This document shows, piece by piece, positions 17,781 through 26,220 of a DNA stretch of 64,000 bases. The stretch's first letter is position 1, and each line of letters starts with the position of its first letter. The stretch covers positions 124,001 to 188,000 of the forward strand of contig JADLHG010000083.1 in assembly GCA_020848905.1 (NCBI GenBank), in the 5' to 3' direction. The notes under the pieces are model-generated. The model saw only the letters and a list, made by a program, of their open reading frames with translations. It did no database searches and was not told the DNA's origin. Source of the stretch: Deltaproteobacteria bacterium (GTDB lineage Bacteria; Myxococcota_A; Polyangia; GCA-2747355; JADLHG01). Both the position numbers and the translations under genes were made by a program.

Positions 17781-18512
17781 CTACTGCAGGCGAAATACGA
17801 AGCGCACCGGAAAGCAGGCCGGTGTCGCCACTCCGTTGACTTGATGCGGGCGATAGCGCCACGTGCGCACCTTGGAGAGGACCTCCTCGTCCATCCCCTG
17901 CAGCGCCTTGAGCACCTTGGTCTGCGCCGCGTCCACGCTGCCGTCGGCGCGCAGGCACAGCTTCACGATCACCACCCCTTGCACCTTGGCCATCTTGGCC
18001 GCCGGCGTGTAGTCCGGCATCTCTCCCGCGAGCTTCAGCTTCTCGCCCACCTGCGGGGGGATGAAGACCGGCTTCTTCGGCTCTTCCTTCACCACGGCCT
18101 TGGGCTGCACCACCCCGCCGACGGTGCCCCCTTTCTGGCCGCCCTTCTGGCCGCCTTCCTCGCCCCCCTCCTCGCCGTCGTCGCCGTCGTCGTCCTCGGC
18201 CGGCTTGTCGGGCTTGGCCTCGGGGGGCTTGTCGGGCGGCTGCACCTCCTCCGGCTTCACGGCGACCTTGGGCTGGGTCGGGCGCGGCCGGTCGGGGCGA
18301 CGCGCTGCCGGCGGGGGGGGCGGCGGCGGGGGTGGTGGCGGCGCCGAGAAGAAGGTCACCGTGACCTGCGGCTCGGGCAGCTCGTCCACGTAGAGCAGCG
18401 AGAGCCAGAGCACGGCCGCGATCGCGCCTCCGTGCAGGAGCAGCGAGAGCGCCGTGGAGGCCACGCGGGCCCGCAGGGGACGCTGCTTCTGTCCGAGGTA
18501 GCTCTCGAACAC
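17781..18512 (-). CDS. TonB family energy transducer
   Basis: The 243-residue TonB has a single N-terminal anchor (STALSLLLHGGAIAAVLWLSLLY) and a Pro-rich periplasmic spacer with an 11-residue poly-Pro run. A Glu/Lys and Gly/Gln-rich stretch (EEGGEEGGQKGGQKGG) follows. The C-terminal domain about 150-243 (VQGVVIVKLCLRADGSV..., then VRTWRYRPHQVNGV) is the part that touches outer-membrane receptors. It lies between the TPR lipoprotein (5-nt gap) and the ExbB gene. A TonB-dependent receptor in the same window (55.0-57.9 kb) is one possible client; the partnership is inferred. Confidence 0.95.
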   Translation of the reverse strand: MFESYLGQKQRPLRARVASTALSLLLHGGAIAAVLWLSLLYVDELPEPQVTVTFFSAPPPPPPPPPPPAARRPDRPRPTQPKVAVKPEEVQPPDKPPEAKPDKPAEDDDGDDGEEGGEEGGQKGGQKGGTVGGVVQPKAVVKEEPKKPVFIPPQVGEKLKLAGEMPDYTPAAKMAKVQGVVIVKLCLRADGSVDAAQTKVLKALQGMDEEVLSKVRTWRYRPHQVNGVATPACFPVRFVFRLQ

Positions 18513-18517
18513 GGCGC

Positions 18518-19345
18518 CTACCTCTGCCCCGCGGCGCGCTTCAACGCCGCTTCCGCGCGGCGGTAGACCTCCCGCGCGCGCTCGAGGTCTCGCTCCTTCG
18601 CGGCGGCGTCGGGCTGACCGAGGGCCCGCTCCCGGTAGAGCAGGTTGATGAAGACTAGCGCCTCCCCGTAGTCCGGACGCAGCGCCACCGCGCGCTCGAG
18701 CGCCGCGATCCCGCGGTTCGCCACCTTCAGTCGCGCTTCTCCGGTCACCGCGGCGTTCTTGTGCAGCCGTTGCCAGCAGAGGCTGCCGATCAGGTGGTGA
18801 GCCTGCGGGTCCTTGGGTTGCAGGGCAGCCCGCTTCTCGTACCAGCCGAGGGCTTCGTCGAAGCGGCCGGCCTTCGAGGCCACCATCCCGAGGCTAGAGA
18901 CGACGCTCACGTCTTTCGGGTGGCGGCGGTGCTGCTCGAGCAGAAACGCGAGCGCCGCCTCGTGCTGCCCGGCGTCGAGCAGGGTCTGCAGGTAGAACTT
19001 CGCGCCGCGCTCGTCGCTCGGGCGGAGCTTCATGTAGCGCGCGAAGGCGTGCGTGGCCGCGTCGGCGTACTTCTTCGCGGCCGGCCCGGGGCGCGAGGTG
19101 GCGAGGCTCATGCCGGCGTAGCCCAGGTGCAAGAAGGCCACCGCCAGCTTGGGGTCGAGGCGCGCCGCTTCATCGAACTTGGTCAGCGCCTCGTCCAGCT
19201 TGCCCGCGCGATAGAGCTCGTTCCCCTCGCGGGCGAGGCTCCGCGCCTGCACGCGCTGGCAACCCGCGGTGCTCAGGGCGGCGAGCACAGCCAGGGGCAG
19301 GAGAGCGAGCGACGACGCAGCGCGGTAGCCGGGAGCCGACGTCAT
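18518..19345 (-). CDS. TPR-repeat lipoprotein of the TonB operon
   Basis: I chose the ATG at 19345; it gives a signal peptide (YRAASSLALLPLAVLAALSTAGC) with a consensus-like lipobox STAGC. An in-frame ATG at 19363 is also possible. At 275 residues the mature part holds about four to five TPR motifs (for example AREGNELYRAGKLDEALTKF and GMVASKAGRFDEALGWYEKR). TPR lipoproteins are often encoded with TonB/ExbB/ExbD genes in Myxococcota. It is the first gene of the operon and 5 nt from tonB, so a role in assembling or tethering the complex is plausible but unproven. Confidence 0.88.
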   Translation of the reverse strand: MTSAPGYRAASSLALLPLAVLAALSTAGCQRVQARSLAREGNELYRAGKLDEALTKFDEAARLDPKLAVAFLHLGYAGMSLATSRPGPAAKKYADAATHAFARYMKLRPSDERGAKFYLQTLLDAGQHEAALAFLLEQHRRHPKDVSVVSSLGMVASKAGRFDEALGWYEKRAALQPKDPQAHHLIGSLCWQRLHKNAAVTGEARLKVANRGIAALERAVALRPDYGEALVFINLLYRERALGQPDAAAKERDLERAREVYRRAEAALKRAAGQR

Positions 19346-19390
19346 GGCCGGCGTGTATAGCATCCACGCCGTTCTTCGGTCTACGGGCCG

Positions 19391-19426
19391 GCGCCCCGGT
19401 GTAAGCTCGCGCCCCGGTGTAAGCTC
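19391..19426. repeat. Perfect 18-nt tandem duplication in a divergent promoter
   Basis: The unit GCGCCCCGGTGTAAGCTC occurs twice with no spacer between the divergent TPR-lipoprotein (start 19345) and hydrolase (start 19463) genes. The core CCCCGGTG is shared with the hairpin repeats at 43-54 kb, but the flanks differ and there is no hairpin here, so a common origin is uncertain. It lies 37 bp upstream of the 19463 start and could duplicate a regulator site. Confidence 0.6.
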
Positions 19427-19462
19427 CTGCGCGTTCCGCCGTCACGTACCTCCAGGTGTCTC

Positions 19463-22400
19463 ATGAAGCCTCGCGCTCTCTCCGTCTGCGTCCTCGTCCT
19501 CGGCGCCTGCGCCGGACCTCGCCCCGAGGGGCTTGGCTTCACCGAGCCGGGTCCCGGGCCGACGGTGATCTTCGATCTGGACGCGCTGCCGCTCCCCGAG
19601 CTGCCGCTGCCGAACGACGTGGCGACGCGCCCCGACCCCTCGGCCGGCACCGGCCGGCGGGTGAATCTCAGCCTGGAGGCCGAGACCGCGATCGAGCGCC
19701 GCATCCGTCGCGTGGCGAGCAACCTCGAGGGCTTCTCGAGCTTCGGCGCCGTGACGGTCAGCTTCGACGCGCCCCTCGACCTCGACAACCTCGTCCGGCG
19801 ACACAAGGAGAACCGCGACTTCGGGGACGACGCGGTCTACCTCATCAACCTGGACCGTGCCTCGCCGCGCTACGGCGAGGCGGTGCTGCTCGACTTCGAC
19901 CAGGGCAACTTCCCGGCCGCCTTGCCGTCGATGGACGCCTACTGGGAGAACGACCCGCGCGCCCACGTGGCGAACCTGCTCTTCGACACCACGGCCGAGG
20001 ATCGTAACGGCAACGGGCGGCTCGACCCGGGGGAGGACACCGACGGGGACGGGCTGCTCGACGTACCGAACGTGCACCCCGTGGGCGCCGACCCGCGGGA
20101 CCACCTGCTCACCTTCTACGAGAAGGTCACGAACACGCTGATCGCCAAGCCCGTCGTGCCGCTCGACCAGGAGACGCGCTACGCGGTGGTGCTGACCAAG
20201 CGACTCGTCGGCGCCGACGGACACGCCGTGCGCTCGCCCTTCTCGCACGTCAACCATCTGAAGCAGACCGAGGCGCTGAAGGAGCTGCCGGAGCTCTTGC
20301 CGCGCCACGGACTCACGATCGAGGACGTGGCCTTCGCCTGGAGCTTCACCACGCAGCCGAGCACGCGCGACCTCGAGGCGCTGCGCCGCGGGCTCTACGG
20401 GGTGGGTCCCTTCTCGTATCTCGCGCGCGAGTTCGAGCCGAAGGTGCGGCTGGTCAAGGCCTACGACGGTCGCGGAGGGCCCTACCGGCTGCCGGGGAGT
20501 GTGCTCCAGACCTTCGTCCGCATTGTCGGTCCCGTCGTGCTGAGCATGGGTATGGTTCAGTCCGCGACCGCCATTGACTCTGCTGGGGTGTTGGCGACCG
20601 GCGACTCGTACGACAACGTGGACTACGTGGTGCTCGGCGACTTCGAGGGGCCGAACCTGCTCGCGGATCAGCGGGGGCTCGCGCGCCCCGGCTACCCCGC
20701 CGACGAGGAGGTGATCTGGGAGCTCGACCGCACGACCGGCCACGCGCGCTACGGGCGGCACACGGTACCCTTCTGGTGCGTCGTGCCGCGCAAGGACCGC
20801 GGCTCCGGCGCCCCCTTTCCAGTGGTGGTCTACACCCACGGCTACGGGACGAGCCGCGTCGAGCTCTTCGCCTTTGCGGGCTACCTTGCGCGCTACGGTC
20901 TGGCGAGCTGCGCCATCGACGGCTACGGCCACGGCCTCGTGCTTCCGGCGGACTACATGCCGCTGGCCAGGCTCCTCACGAACCAGCTCAAGATGACGCC
21001 CACGCTCGAGGCCATCTCCCCGGGGCGGGCCCGCGACCTGAACAACGATGGCCGCCCCGACAACGGGGGCGACGCCTTCACGCTCGATCTCTTCCACACG
21101 CGAGACCTGCTCCGCCAGAGCATCCTCGACAACCTGACCTTCACGCGGGTGCTCCGGAGCTTCGATGGTGTGCGCATGGGGACGCAGGACCTCAACGGCG
21201 ACGGCAAACCCGAGCTGGCGGGAGACTTCGACGGCGACGGCAAGGTGGACCTGGGCGGACCGGCGGTGGACTACTTCAGCATGGGGAGCAGCATGGGGGG
21301 CGTGCTCTCGGCGATGTATTCGGCGGTGGAGCCGGTGATCGTGGCCTCGGTCCCCTCCTCGGGCGGTGGGGGGCTGGACCAGATCCCCGGCCGCACGGTG
21401 CTCGGGGCGATCAGCGAGAAGGTGGTGCTGCGGACCATGGGTCCGATCTACGTCGGCATGCCCACGCGGGAGGCGGGGCACGTCGACCTCGTCGCGCTGC
21501 TGCCCGGGGCGGTGGGTGCGGAGCGGCGGGTGCTCGTGCGTGGTCTCGAGGTGCAGGTCGGCGACCGGGTCGAGGTGCGCAACCTGGCGAGTGGCAAGCG
21601 CGCCGAGGCCCTGGCAGGGGAGCGGGGGCGCTTCCGCGTTCACCTGGCCTCGAACGCGATAGACGCCCTCGCGCGGCGACGACGCTACGGGATCGACCTC
21701 GTGGCGGGCCCGAAGACCGTCCGCCTGGCGCAGACCGAGGAGGCGGGGGACCGCATCGAGGTGCGCGTCTTCGCTCCCGGTTCGAACGCGCCGCGTCGGG
21801 TGGTCGATCGCTTCGCCGAGGACGTGACCTTCGAGGGGCTGGTCTATCCGGCGGGGGCGCCGCTCGTGGCCCTGGCCGAGGGGCTCGGCTACCAGCGGAA
21901 CACCCCCGACCTGCGTCGCCTCTTCGGGCTAGGGCAGCTGGCGATGGACCCGGCCGATCCGATCAACTACGCGCGGCACATCGCGCTCGAGCCGCTCCAC
22001 ACGGAGGACTACGAGCGGGCCCAGCCGGGGGCCAGCGTCTGCATCCTGGCCACCGCGGGGGACACCATCCTGCCCGTTTCGACGACGGCGGCGATGGCGC
22101 GTGCGGCAGGGGCGCTCGAGTACCTGAGCCCCGACCCCCGCTTCGGGCGACCGGCGAACAACGTGCTCATCGACGGTCACGTGCTCGAGGGGATCGCCGC
22201 GCTCCGGCGCTTCAACGGGCTCGAGCTCGTCGCGGACCCCGAGGACTACTCTAACGGGAAGCACGTGCCCGAAGCACCGCGACTAGCGCATCCGATGCGC
22301 CTCACGCGGGAAACCGGACGCGGACTCATCGCGCTGCGCATTCCGCTCATCAACCCGAAGGGGCAGCACACGATCAACCTGCCCGAGCCCAACAGCGCCT

Positions 22401-22546
22401 TCGACACCACCACCCTGCTGCTCCATATGATCGGCCACTTCTTTCGCAGCCGTGGTCGCGAGCTCCGCGAGGAGGCCTGCATGGCCACGCAGAGCTGTCC
22501 CTGGATCCCTCCCTCGTCGCCCCGGGCCCCAGAGAACGTGAAGTAA
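19463..22546 (+). CDS. Large alpha/beta-hydrolase-like lipoprotein with calcium-loop-like motifs
   Basis: The 1027-residue protein starts with a lipoprotein signal (ALSVCVLVLGAC). Residues about 440-640 look like an alpha/beta hydrolase: FPVVVYTHGYGTSRVELFAF resembles the oxyanion region and FSMGSSMGG is a GxSxG nucleophile elbow. A candidate His is in LIDGHVLEG near residue 903. Two Asp-rich loops (DRNGNGRLDPGEDTDGDG and DLNGDGKPELAGDFDGDG) resemble EF-hand/dockerin-like calcium sites; one is inside the catalytic domain. It is probably an envelope or surface esterase or lipase-like enzyme; the substrate is unknown. It is divergent from the TonB operon and converges on the radical SAM gene. 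Confidence 0.8.
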   Translation: MKPRALSVCVLVLGACAGPRPEGLGFTEPGPGPTVIFDLDALPLPELPLPNDVATRPDPSAGTGRRVNLSLEAETAIERRIRRVASNLEGFSSFGAVTVSFDAPLDLDNLVRRHKENRDFGDDAVYLINLDRASPRYGEAVLLDFDQGNFPAALPSMDAYWENDPRAHVANLLFDTTAEDRNGNGRLDPGEDTDGDGLLDVPNVHPVGADPRDHLLTFYEKVTNTLIAKPVVPLDQETRYAVVLTKRLVGADGHAVRSPFSHVNHLKQTEALKELPELLPRHGLTIEDVAFAWSFTTQPSTRDLEALRRGLYGVGPFSYLAREFEPKVRLVKAYDGRGGPYRLPGSVLQTFVRIVGPVVLSMGMVQSATAIDSAGVLATGDSYDNVDYVVLGDFEGPNLLADQRGLARPGYPADEEVIWELDRTTGHARYGRHTVPFWCVVPRKDRGSGAPFPVVVYTHGYGTSRVELFAFAGYLARYGLASCAIDGYGHGLVLPADYMPLARLLTNQLKMTPTLEAISPGRARDLNNDGRPDNGGDAFTLDLFHTRDLLRQSILDNLTFTRVLRSFDGVRMGTQDLNGDGKPELAGDFDGDGKVDLGGPAVDYFSMGSSMGGVLSAMYSAVEPVIVASVPSSGGGGLDQIPGRTVLGAISEKVVLRTMGPIYVGMPTREAGHVDLVALLPGAVGAERRVLVRGLEVQVGDRVEVRNLASGKRAEALAGERGRFRVHLASNAIDALARRRRYGIDLVAGPKTVRLAQTEEAGDRIEVRVFAPGSNAPRRVVDRFAEDVTFEGLVYPAGAPLVALAEGLGYQRNTPDLRRLFGLGQLAMDPADPINYARHIALEPLHTEDYERAQPGASVCILATAGDTILPVSTTAAMARAAGALEYLSPDPRFGRPANNVLIDGHVLEGIAALRRFNGLELVADPEDYSNGKHVPEAPRLAHPMRLTRETGRGLIALRIPLINPKGQHTINLPEPNSAFDTTTLLLHMIGHFFRSRGRELREEACMATQSCPWIPPSSPRAPENVK

Positions 22547-22557
22547 CTGCGGTCGTC

Positions 22558-24087
22558 TCAGCGTCGGTGGCGACGCTGCCGCGGCAATGCGGAGCGGCCG
22601 GGGTCGCTCTCGCGGACCACCGGCATCGACGCGCCCTCCGCGTAGCGCGCGAGGCACTCGGGCACTCTCCGCCCGGCGCGCAGGTAGTCACGCAGCAGCG
22701 TCGGGCCCACCTTCTCCTCGGGGAGGCCGCGCAGCTCGGTCAGGTAGCGCCGCACGAGCTCGACCAGCCGCTGGAGCTCGATGCCGGCCCGCGTCCCCGT
22801 CTCGTCGTAGAGCCAGTCGGAAAAGCCGAGGAAGGCGGCGAAGGCCGACTCCGCGCCGAGGAGCAGCGGCAGCGTCTCGCGGAAGTTGCCGCTGTTCGCG
22901 ACCAGGTCCCAGTAGCGCGCGAAGCGCTTGAGCCGCTGGAGCGTGGCGAAGTCGAGCGCGAGGCTCTGCAGGAGCTCGTAGGGGGGCTCCGGGTCGAAGA
23001 CCAGGCGCCAGGGCTCCTCGTGCCGCGCGATGGGAGCGCCGCGCAGGCGCTTCAGGATGCCCACCTGAATCTCGTGCGGCCCGAGCGCGTGGAGCGCGTC
23101 GAAGCTCCGGCCGATGCCGTCGAGGGTCTCGCCGGGAAGGCCCAGAATCAGGTCCGCGTGCAGGTGCGTCCCCGTCTGCTGACGCAGGAAGCGCAGGTTG
23201 TCGGCGAGGAGCGCGAGGTCCTGCTCGCGCCGGATGCGCGCGGTCACCTCCGGGTCCATGGACTGCACGCCGAGCTCGAGCTGGACGGCTCCGGCGGGGA
23301 AGCGGGCGAGTCGCGCCCGGAGCCCGTCGGGGAGGCGGTCCGGCACCACCTCGAAGTGCAGCGAGAGCTCCTCGTGCTCCTTTTCGAGGAAGTAGTCGAG
23401 GAGCGCCTCGCTCGTGCGCGGATGCAGGTTGAAGGTGCGGTCCACGAACTTGAAGGCGCGTGCCCCGCGGGCGAGGAGCGCGTCGAAGGCGGGGAGGAGA
23501 CGTTCGAGCGAAAAGCGTCGCACCCCGGCGTCGAGCGAGGAAAGGCAGAACTCGCAGCGGAAGGGGCAGCCGCGCGAGGCCTCGACGTAGAGCACGCGCC
23601 GCGAGAGGTCCTCGTCGGTGTAGAGCGCGTAGGGGAGGGCCAGCGCGTCCAGGTCGGGGGTCCCGCCCGGCCAGACCTTCGGCAGGTCGCGTCCCCCCGC
23701 GAGGAGCTGCGTGCAGAGCTCGCGAAAGGCGACCTCGCCCTCGCCGGTGACCACGTGGTCGGCGAGGGCCACGATGGGCTGCCCGTCGAGCTCGTGGCTC
23801 ACCTCGGGGCCTCCGAGCACGACGACCACCTCCGGGGCCACGGCCTTCACGATCGCCACCACCTCGCGCGTCACCGCGGCGTTCCAGACGTAGACCCCGA
23901 GGCCGAGGAGGCGCGGGCGCCGTGCGAGGAGCTTCTCCGCCAGCTCCGCCGGCCGCTCCCCGAGGACGAACTCGAGGAGCTCGGCCCGCGGCGCGAGCGG
24001 ACCCAGGTTCGCGAGGAGGTAGCGCAGCCCGAGGCTGGCGTGGGCGTAGCGCGCGTTGACCGTGGCGAGGAGGAGCTCGGAGGGCAT
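22558..24087 (-). CDS. B12-binding-domain radical SAM protein with DUF4080
   Basis: From the ATG at 24087 (a GTG at 24093 is possible) the product is 509 residues. An N-terminal cobalamin-binding-like Rossmann domain (about 1-130; VVVLGGPEVSHE, ADHVVTGEGE) is followed by a radical SAM core with the cluster motif RGCPFRCEFCLSS (CX3CX2C). Late core segments include LELGVQSMDPEV and LHADLILGLPGETL. The C-terminal part resembles DUF4080 (RFARYWDLVANSGNF...). Members of this group act on unknown substrates. It converges on the hydrolase gene with an 11-nt gap and is the last gene in a leftward series. It is cytoplasmic. Confidence 0.9.
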   Translation of the reverse strand: MPSELLLATVNARYAHASLGLRYLLANLGPLAPRAELLEFVLGERPAELAEKLLARRPRLLGLGVYVWNAAVTREVVAIVKAVAPEVVVVLGGPEVSHELDGQPIVALADHVVTGEGEVAFRELCTQLLAGGRDLPKVWPGGTPDLDALALPYALYTDEDLSRRVLYVEASRGCPFRCEFCLSSLDAGVRRFSLERLLPAFDALLARGARAFKFVDRTFNLHPRTSEALLDYFLEKEHEELSLHFEVVPDRLPDGLRARLARFPAGAVQLELGVQSMDPEVTARIRREQDLALLADNLRFLRQQTGTHLHADLILGLPGETLDGIGRSFDALHALGPHEIQVGILKRLRGAPIARHEEPWRLVFDPEPPYELLQSLALDFATLQRLKRFARYWDLVANSGNFRETLPLLLGAESAFAAFLGFSDWLYDETGTRAGIELQRLVELVRRYLTELRGLPEEKVGPTLLRDYLRAGRRVPECLARYAEGASMPVVRESDPGRSALPRQRRHRR

Positions 24088-24108
24088 GGACACGTCGGGG
24101 AGCCGGCC

Positions 24109-25185
24109 TCAGGGAAAGGGGATCGCGGTCATCAGCGGGCAGCTCTCGGTCGCCAGCGTCTTGAGCTCGGCGTCGGTGAGGACGCGCGAGAAGCTCAGCA
24201 CGGCATCGATGGCCCCCTGAAACGAGAGGCTCGCGATCTGGGTCTGGCCTCGTCCGCCGACGCGCAGAAGGTTGCTCACCGGGGTCCCCGTCGGAAGGGT
24301 CGCGGAACCAGCGGAGCCCTGCAGCCGTCCGTTCACGTACAGCATCACGGTGGCTTTAGGCGTGTTCCAGACAGCCGCGAAGTGGGTCCAGCTTCCACGC
24401 ACGAGCGCGGTGTGAGGCACGCCGGCCGCGACAAGGAGTTGGCCCTTCGACAGGTCGTGTAGCTCGGCTCGGACCTGAGCCAGATCCGGACGGTGGCGAA
24501 GGGCGAGCAGATAGGTCGAGCCACCAATGGTGAGGCTGCCCGACAGTAGCTCGAGGAACTCGCCCGAGCTGTACGTCGAACCCGGGTTCTGCGGGTCGTA
24601 GTCCGGGCGAACCCAGAGAGCGGCGGTTCCCTCGCGTGGTCCCAGGTTACTTCCGCCGTAGGTCCAGCCGTCGTGGGTCGTGGTGACGCGGACGCTCGGC
24701 GCCGGCTTGCCGTCCTTGTCGGTGGTAATAGTGGCGATGGGGGCGATGGGAAGGTCGCCGTCGTGCTTGTCACGAAGCACCTGGGTCACGGTCCCGCCCC
24801 AGGGCGGAAAGAAATCCAGGTGCAGGAGCAGCGACGGATCGCTGCAGAGGCTGGCGACGCCGCCCCCATCCGGGGCGCGCTGATCCGGCGGGCGCATCGC
24901 GTCGGGCGCGCGACCATCGGTCGGGGGACGCCCATCCGAAGGACGGGCTGCGTCGGTCGCCGCGCCGTCGCCGCCCAGGACTCCGCGCTCCGTGCCCAGG
25001 CCATCGCCTCCGGCGCGCGCTTCGGCGGTCTGACCGTCTCTCGCGCCCGTCTCGCCCGCGGCGCTTCCATCGGTCGGGCCGTCGGTCGGCGCGTAACGAG
25101 CGAGCAAGCGGCAACTCGTCAGCAGCAGCACCCCGACGAGAAGGGCGCCGGCCACCGGCCAGCGGCGCTTCGGCGGGGCGCCCAT
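24109..25185 (-). CDS. LamG/concanavalin-like lipoprotein with Asp-periodic linker
   Basis: The ATG at 25185 has GGAGGAG about six nt upstream, so the longer in-frame start at 25227 is rejected. The 358-residue product has a lipobox LLTSC. A linker of about 90 residues with Asp every few residues follows (PSDGRPPTDGRAPDAMRPPD). The C-terminal 220 residues look like a LamG/concanavalin jelly-roll: GTAALWVRPDYDP, SWTHFAAVWNTPKATVMLYVNGRLQGS and FQGAIDAVLSFSRVLTDAEL. Such domains bind glycans or proteins at the surface. It starts 22 nt after the zinc-ribbon gene, probably in one transcript. Confidence 0.85.
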   Translation of the reverse strand: MGAPPKRRWPVAGALLVGVLLLTSCRLLARYAPTDGPTDGSAAGETGARDGQTAEARAGGDGLGTERGVLGGDGAATDAARPSDGRPPTDGRAPDAMRPPDQRAPDGGGVASLCSDPSLLLHLDFFPPWGGTVTQVLRDKHDGDLPIAPIATITTDKDGKPAPSVRVTTTHDGWTYGGSNLGPREGTAALWVRPDYDPQNPGSTYSSGEFLELLSGSLTIGGSTYLLALRHRPDLAQVRAELHDLSKGQLLVAAGVPHTALVRGSWTHFAAVWNTPKATVMLYVNGRLQGSAGSATLPTGTPVSNLLRVGGRGQTQIASLSFQGAIDAVLSFSRVLTDAELKTLATESCPLMTAIPFP

Positions 25186-25207
25186 TGCCGACTCCTCCCG
25201 GTCCCCG

Positions 25208-26152
25208 CTACTCACGTCCCACGGCAAAGACCTCGAAGCGCGCCGGTCGCCGGATCTCGAAGGTCCCGGACGTGACGGAGAAGCCGCTCTCGGCGCCCGG
25301 GGCGAGGTCCGAGCGGCTCACGTAGTTCGAGGCGTACGAGGCCAGCTTGCCGTCCCCATCGCGGCCGACGGCGATCACCTGGACGAAGCGCGCGGGCTTG
25401 CTCCCCACGTTCCGCACCGTGCCGACGATCTGCTGCATCGTGGTCAGGTAGGGCTGGACGGTCTGCTCGGTGACCTTGATCGTGGCGAGCTGCGGAGGGG
25501 AGTAGCTCGTCGTGCGGAGCTCGCCCGGCGCAGCGTCGAAGCGGGAGTAGACGGGGGCGCGCATGATCATCACCAGCACGGGAGTCGTCTGCCCCGGCGC
25601 GAGGAGCTCGATCGGGGCCCAGCCGTGGTGCTCGCCGACGCGCTTGCCCTGCGCGTCGAAGAGGCTGACCAGCGCCGAGGGGCGCTCGATCGGCACCTGG
25701 CCCGTGTTGGCGAGGGTGCCGATCCAGATGTCGGTTCCGCGCGGCAGGCGGGCGTGCTGCACGTCGCGGAGCTCGGCCTTCGGCGGAGGGCTGGCCTCCG
25801 CGCTGGTGCGCTGGATCGAGGGGACCCGGACGCGGGGCACCCCGCTGGTCCCCGAGAGACGCGTGCGGAGCTCGGCCTCGGTCGGGCCGCGCCCGAACTG
25901 CTTGATCACGGCGATGAGCCCGACGGCGGCCACGAAGATGGCGATCGCGACGACGACCACCACCCCCTTCGCCAGCGAGGCCCGCAGGGGAGCGCTCCGC
26001 GGCGTGGGCTGTACGACCACGGGCGCGGTGGGCCGCTTCCGCTCGACGAGGAAGACCGCGGAGCAGTAGGTGCACCGGAACTGGTCGTGTCCGAGGGAGT
26101 CCGCCTCGTGCGACGAGCATTGCGGACAGGTGAGCTCGATGATGCGGGCCAT
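25208..26152 (-). CDS. Zinc-ribbon membrane protein with extracytoplasmic beta domain
   Basis: The 314-residue protein begins with a zinc ribbon (LTCPQCSSHEA...FRCTYCSAV, two CxxC pairs). One transmembrane helix follows (GVVVVVAIAIFVAAVGLIAVI, about residues 65-90), then a linker and about 200 outside residues. These contain two similar beta units, each with phrasing such as IGTLANTGQVPIERPSALVS and VGTVRNVGSKPARFVQVIAV, like FxLYD/DUF3426-type domains. The arrangement is common among bacterial proteins of unknown role. It is cotranscribed with the LamG-type lipoprotein (22-nt gap). Function cannot be named. Confidence 0.85.
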   Translation of the reverse strand: MARIIELTCPQCSSHEADSLGHDQFRCTYCSAVFLVERKRPTAPVVVQPTPRSAPLRASLAKGVVVVVAIAIFVAAVGLIAVIKQFGRGPTEAELRTRLSGTSGVPRVRVPSIQRTSAEASPPPKAELRDVQHARLPRGTDIWIGTLANTGQVPIERPSALVSLFDAQGKRVGEHHGWAPIELLAPGQTTPVLVMIMRAPVYSRFDAAPGELRTTSYSPPQLATIKVTEQTVQPYLTTMQQIVGTVRNVGSKPARFVQVIAVGRDGDGKLASYASNYVSRSDLAPGAESGFSVTSGTFEIRRPARFEVFAVGRE

Positions 26153-26220
26153 GGAGCCCCTTCAGTATACGACCCGGCCGCGCCCGGGACGAGCGCGGAG
26201 ACAGGCGGCGCTCAGGTCCC

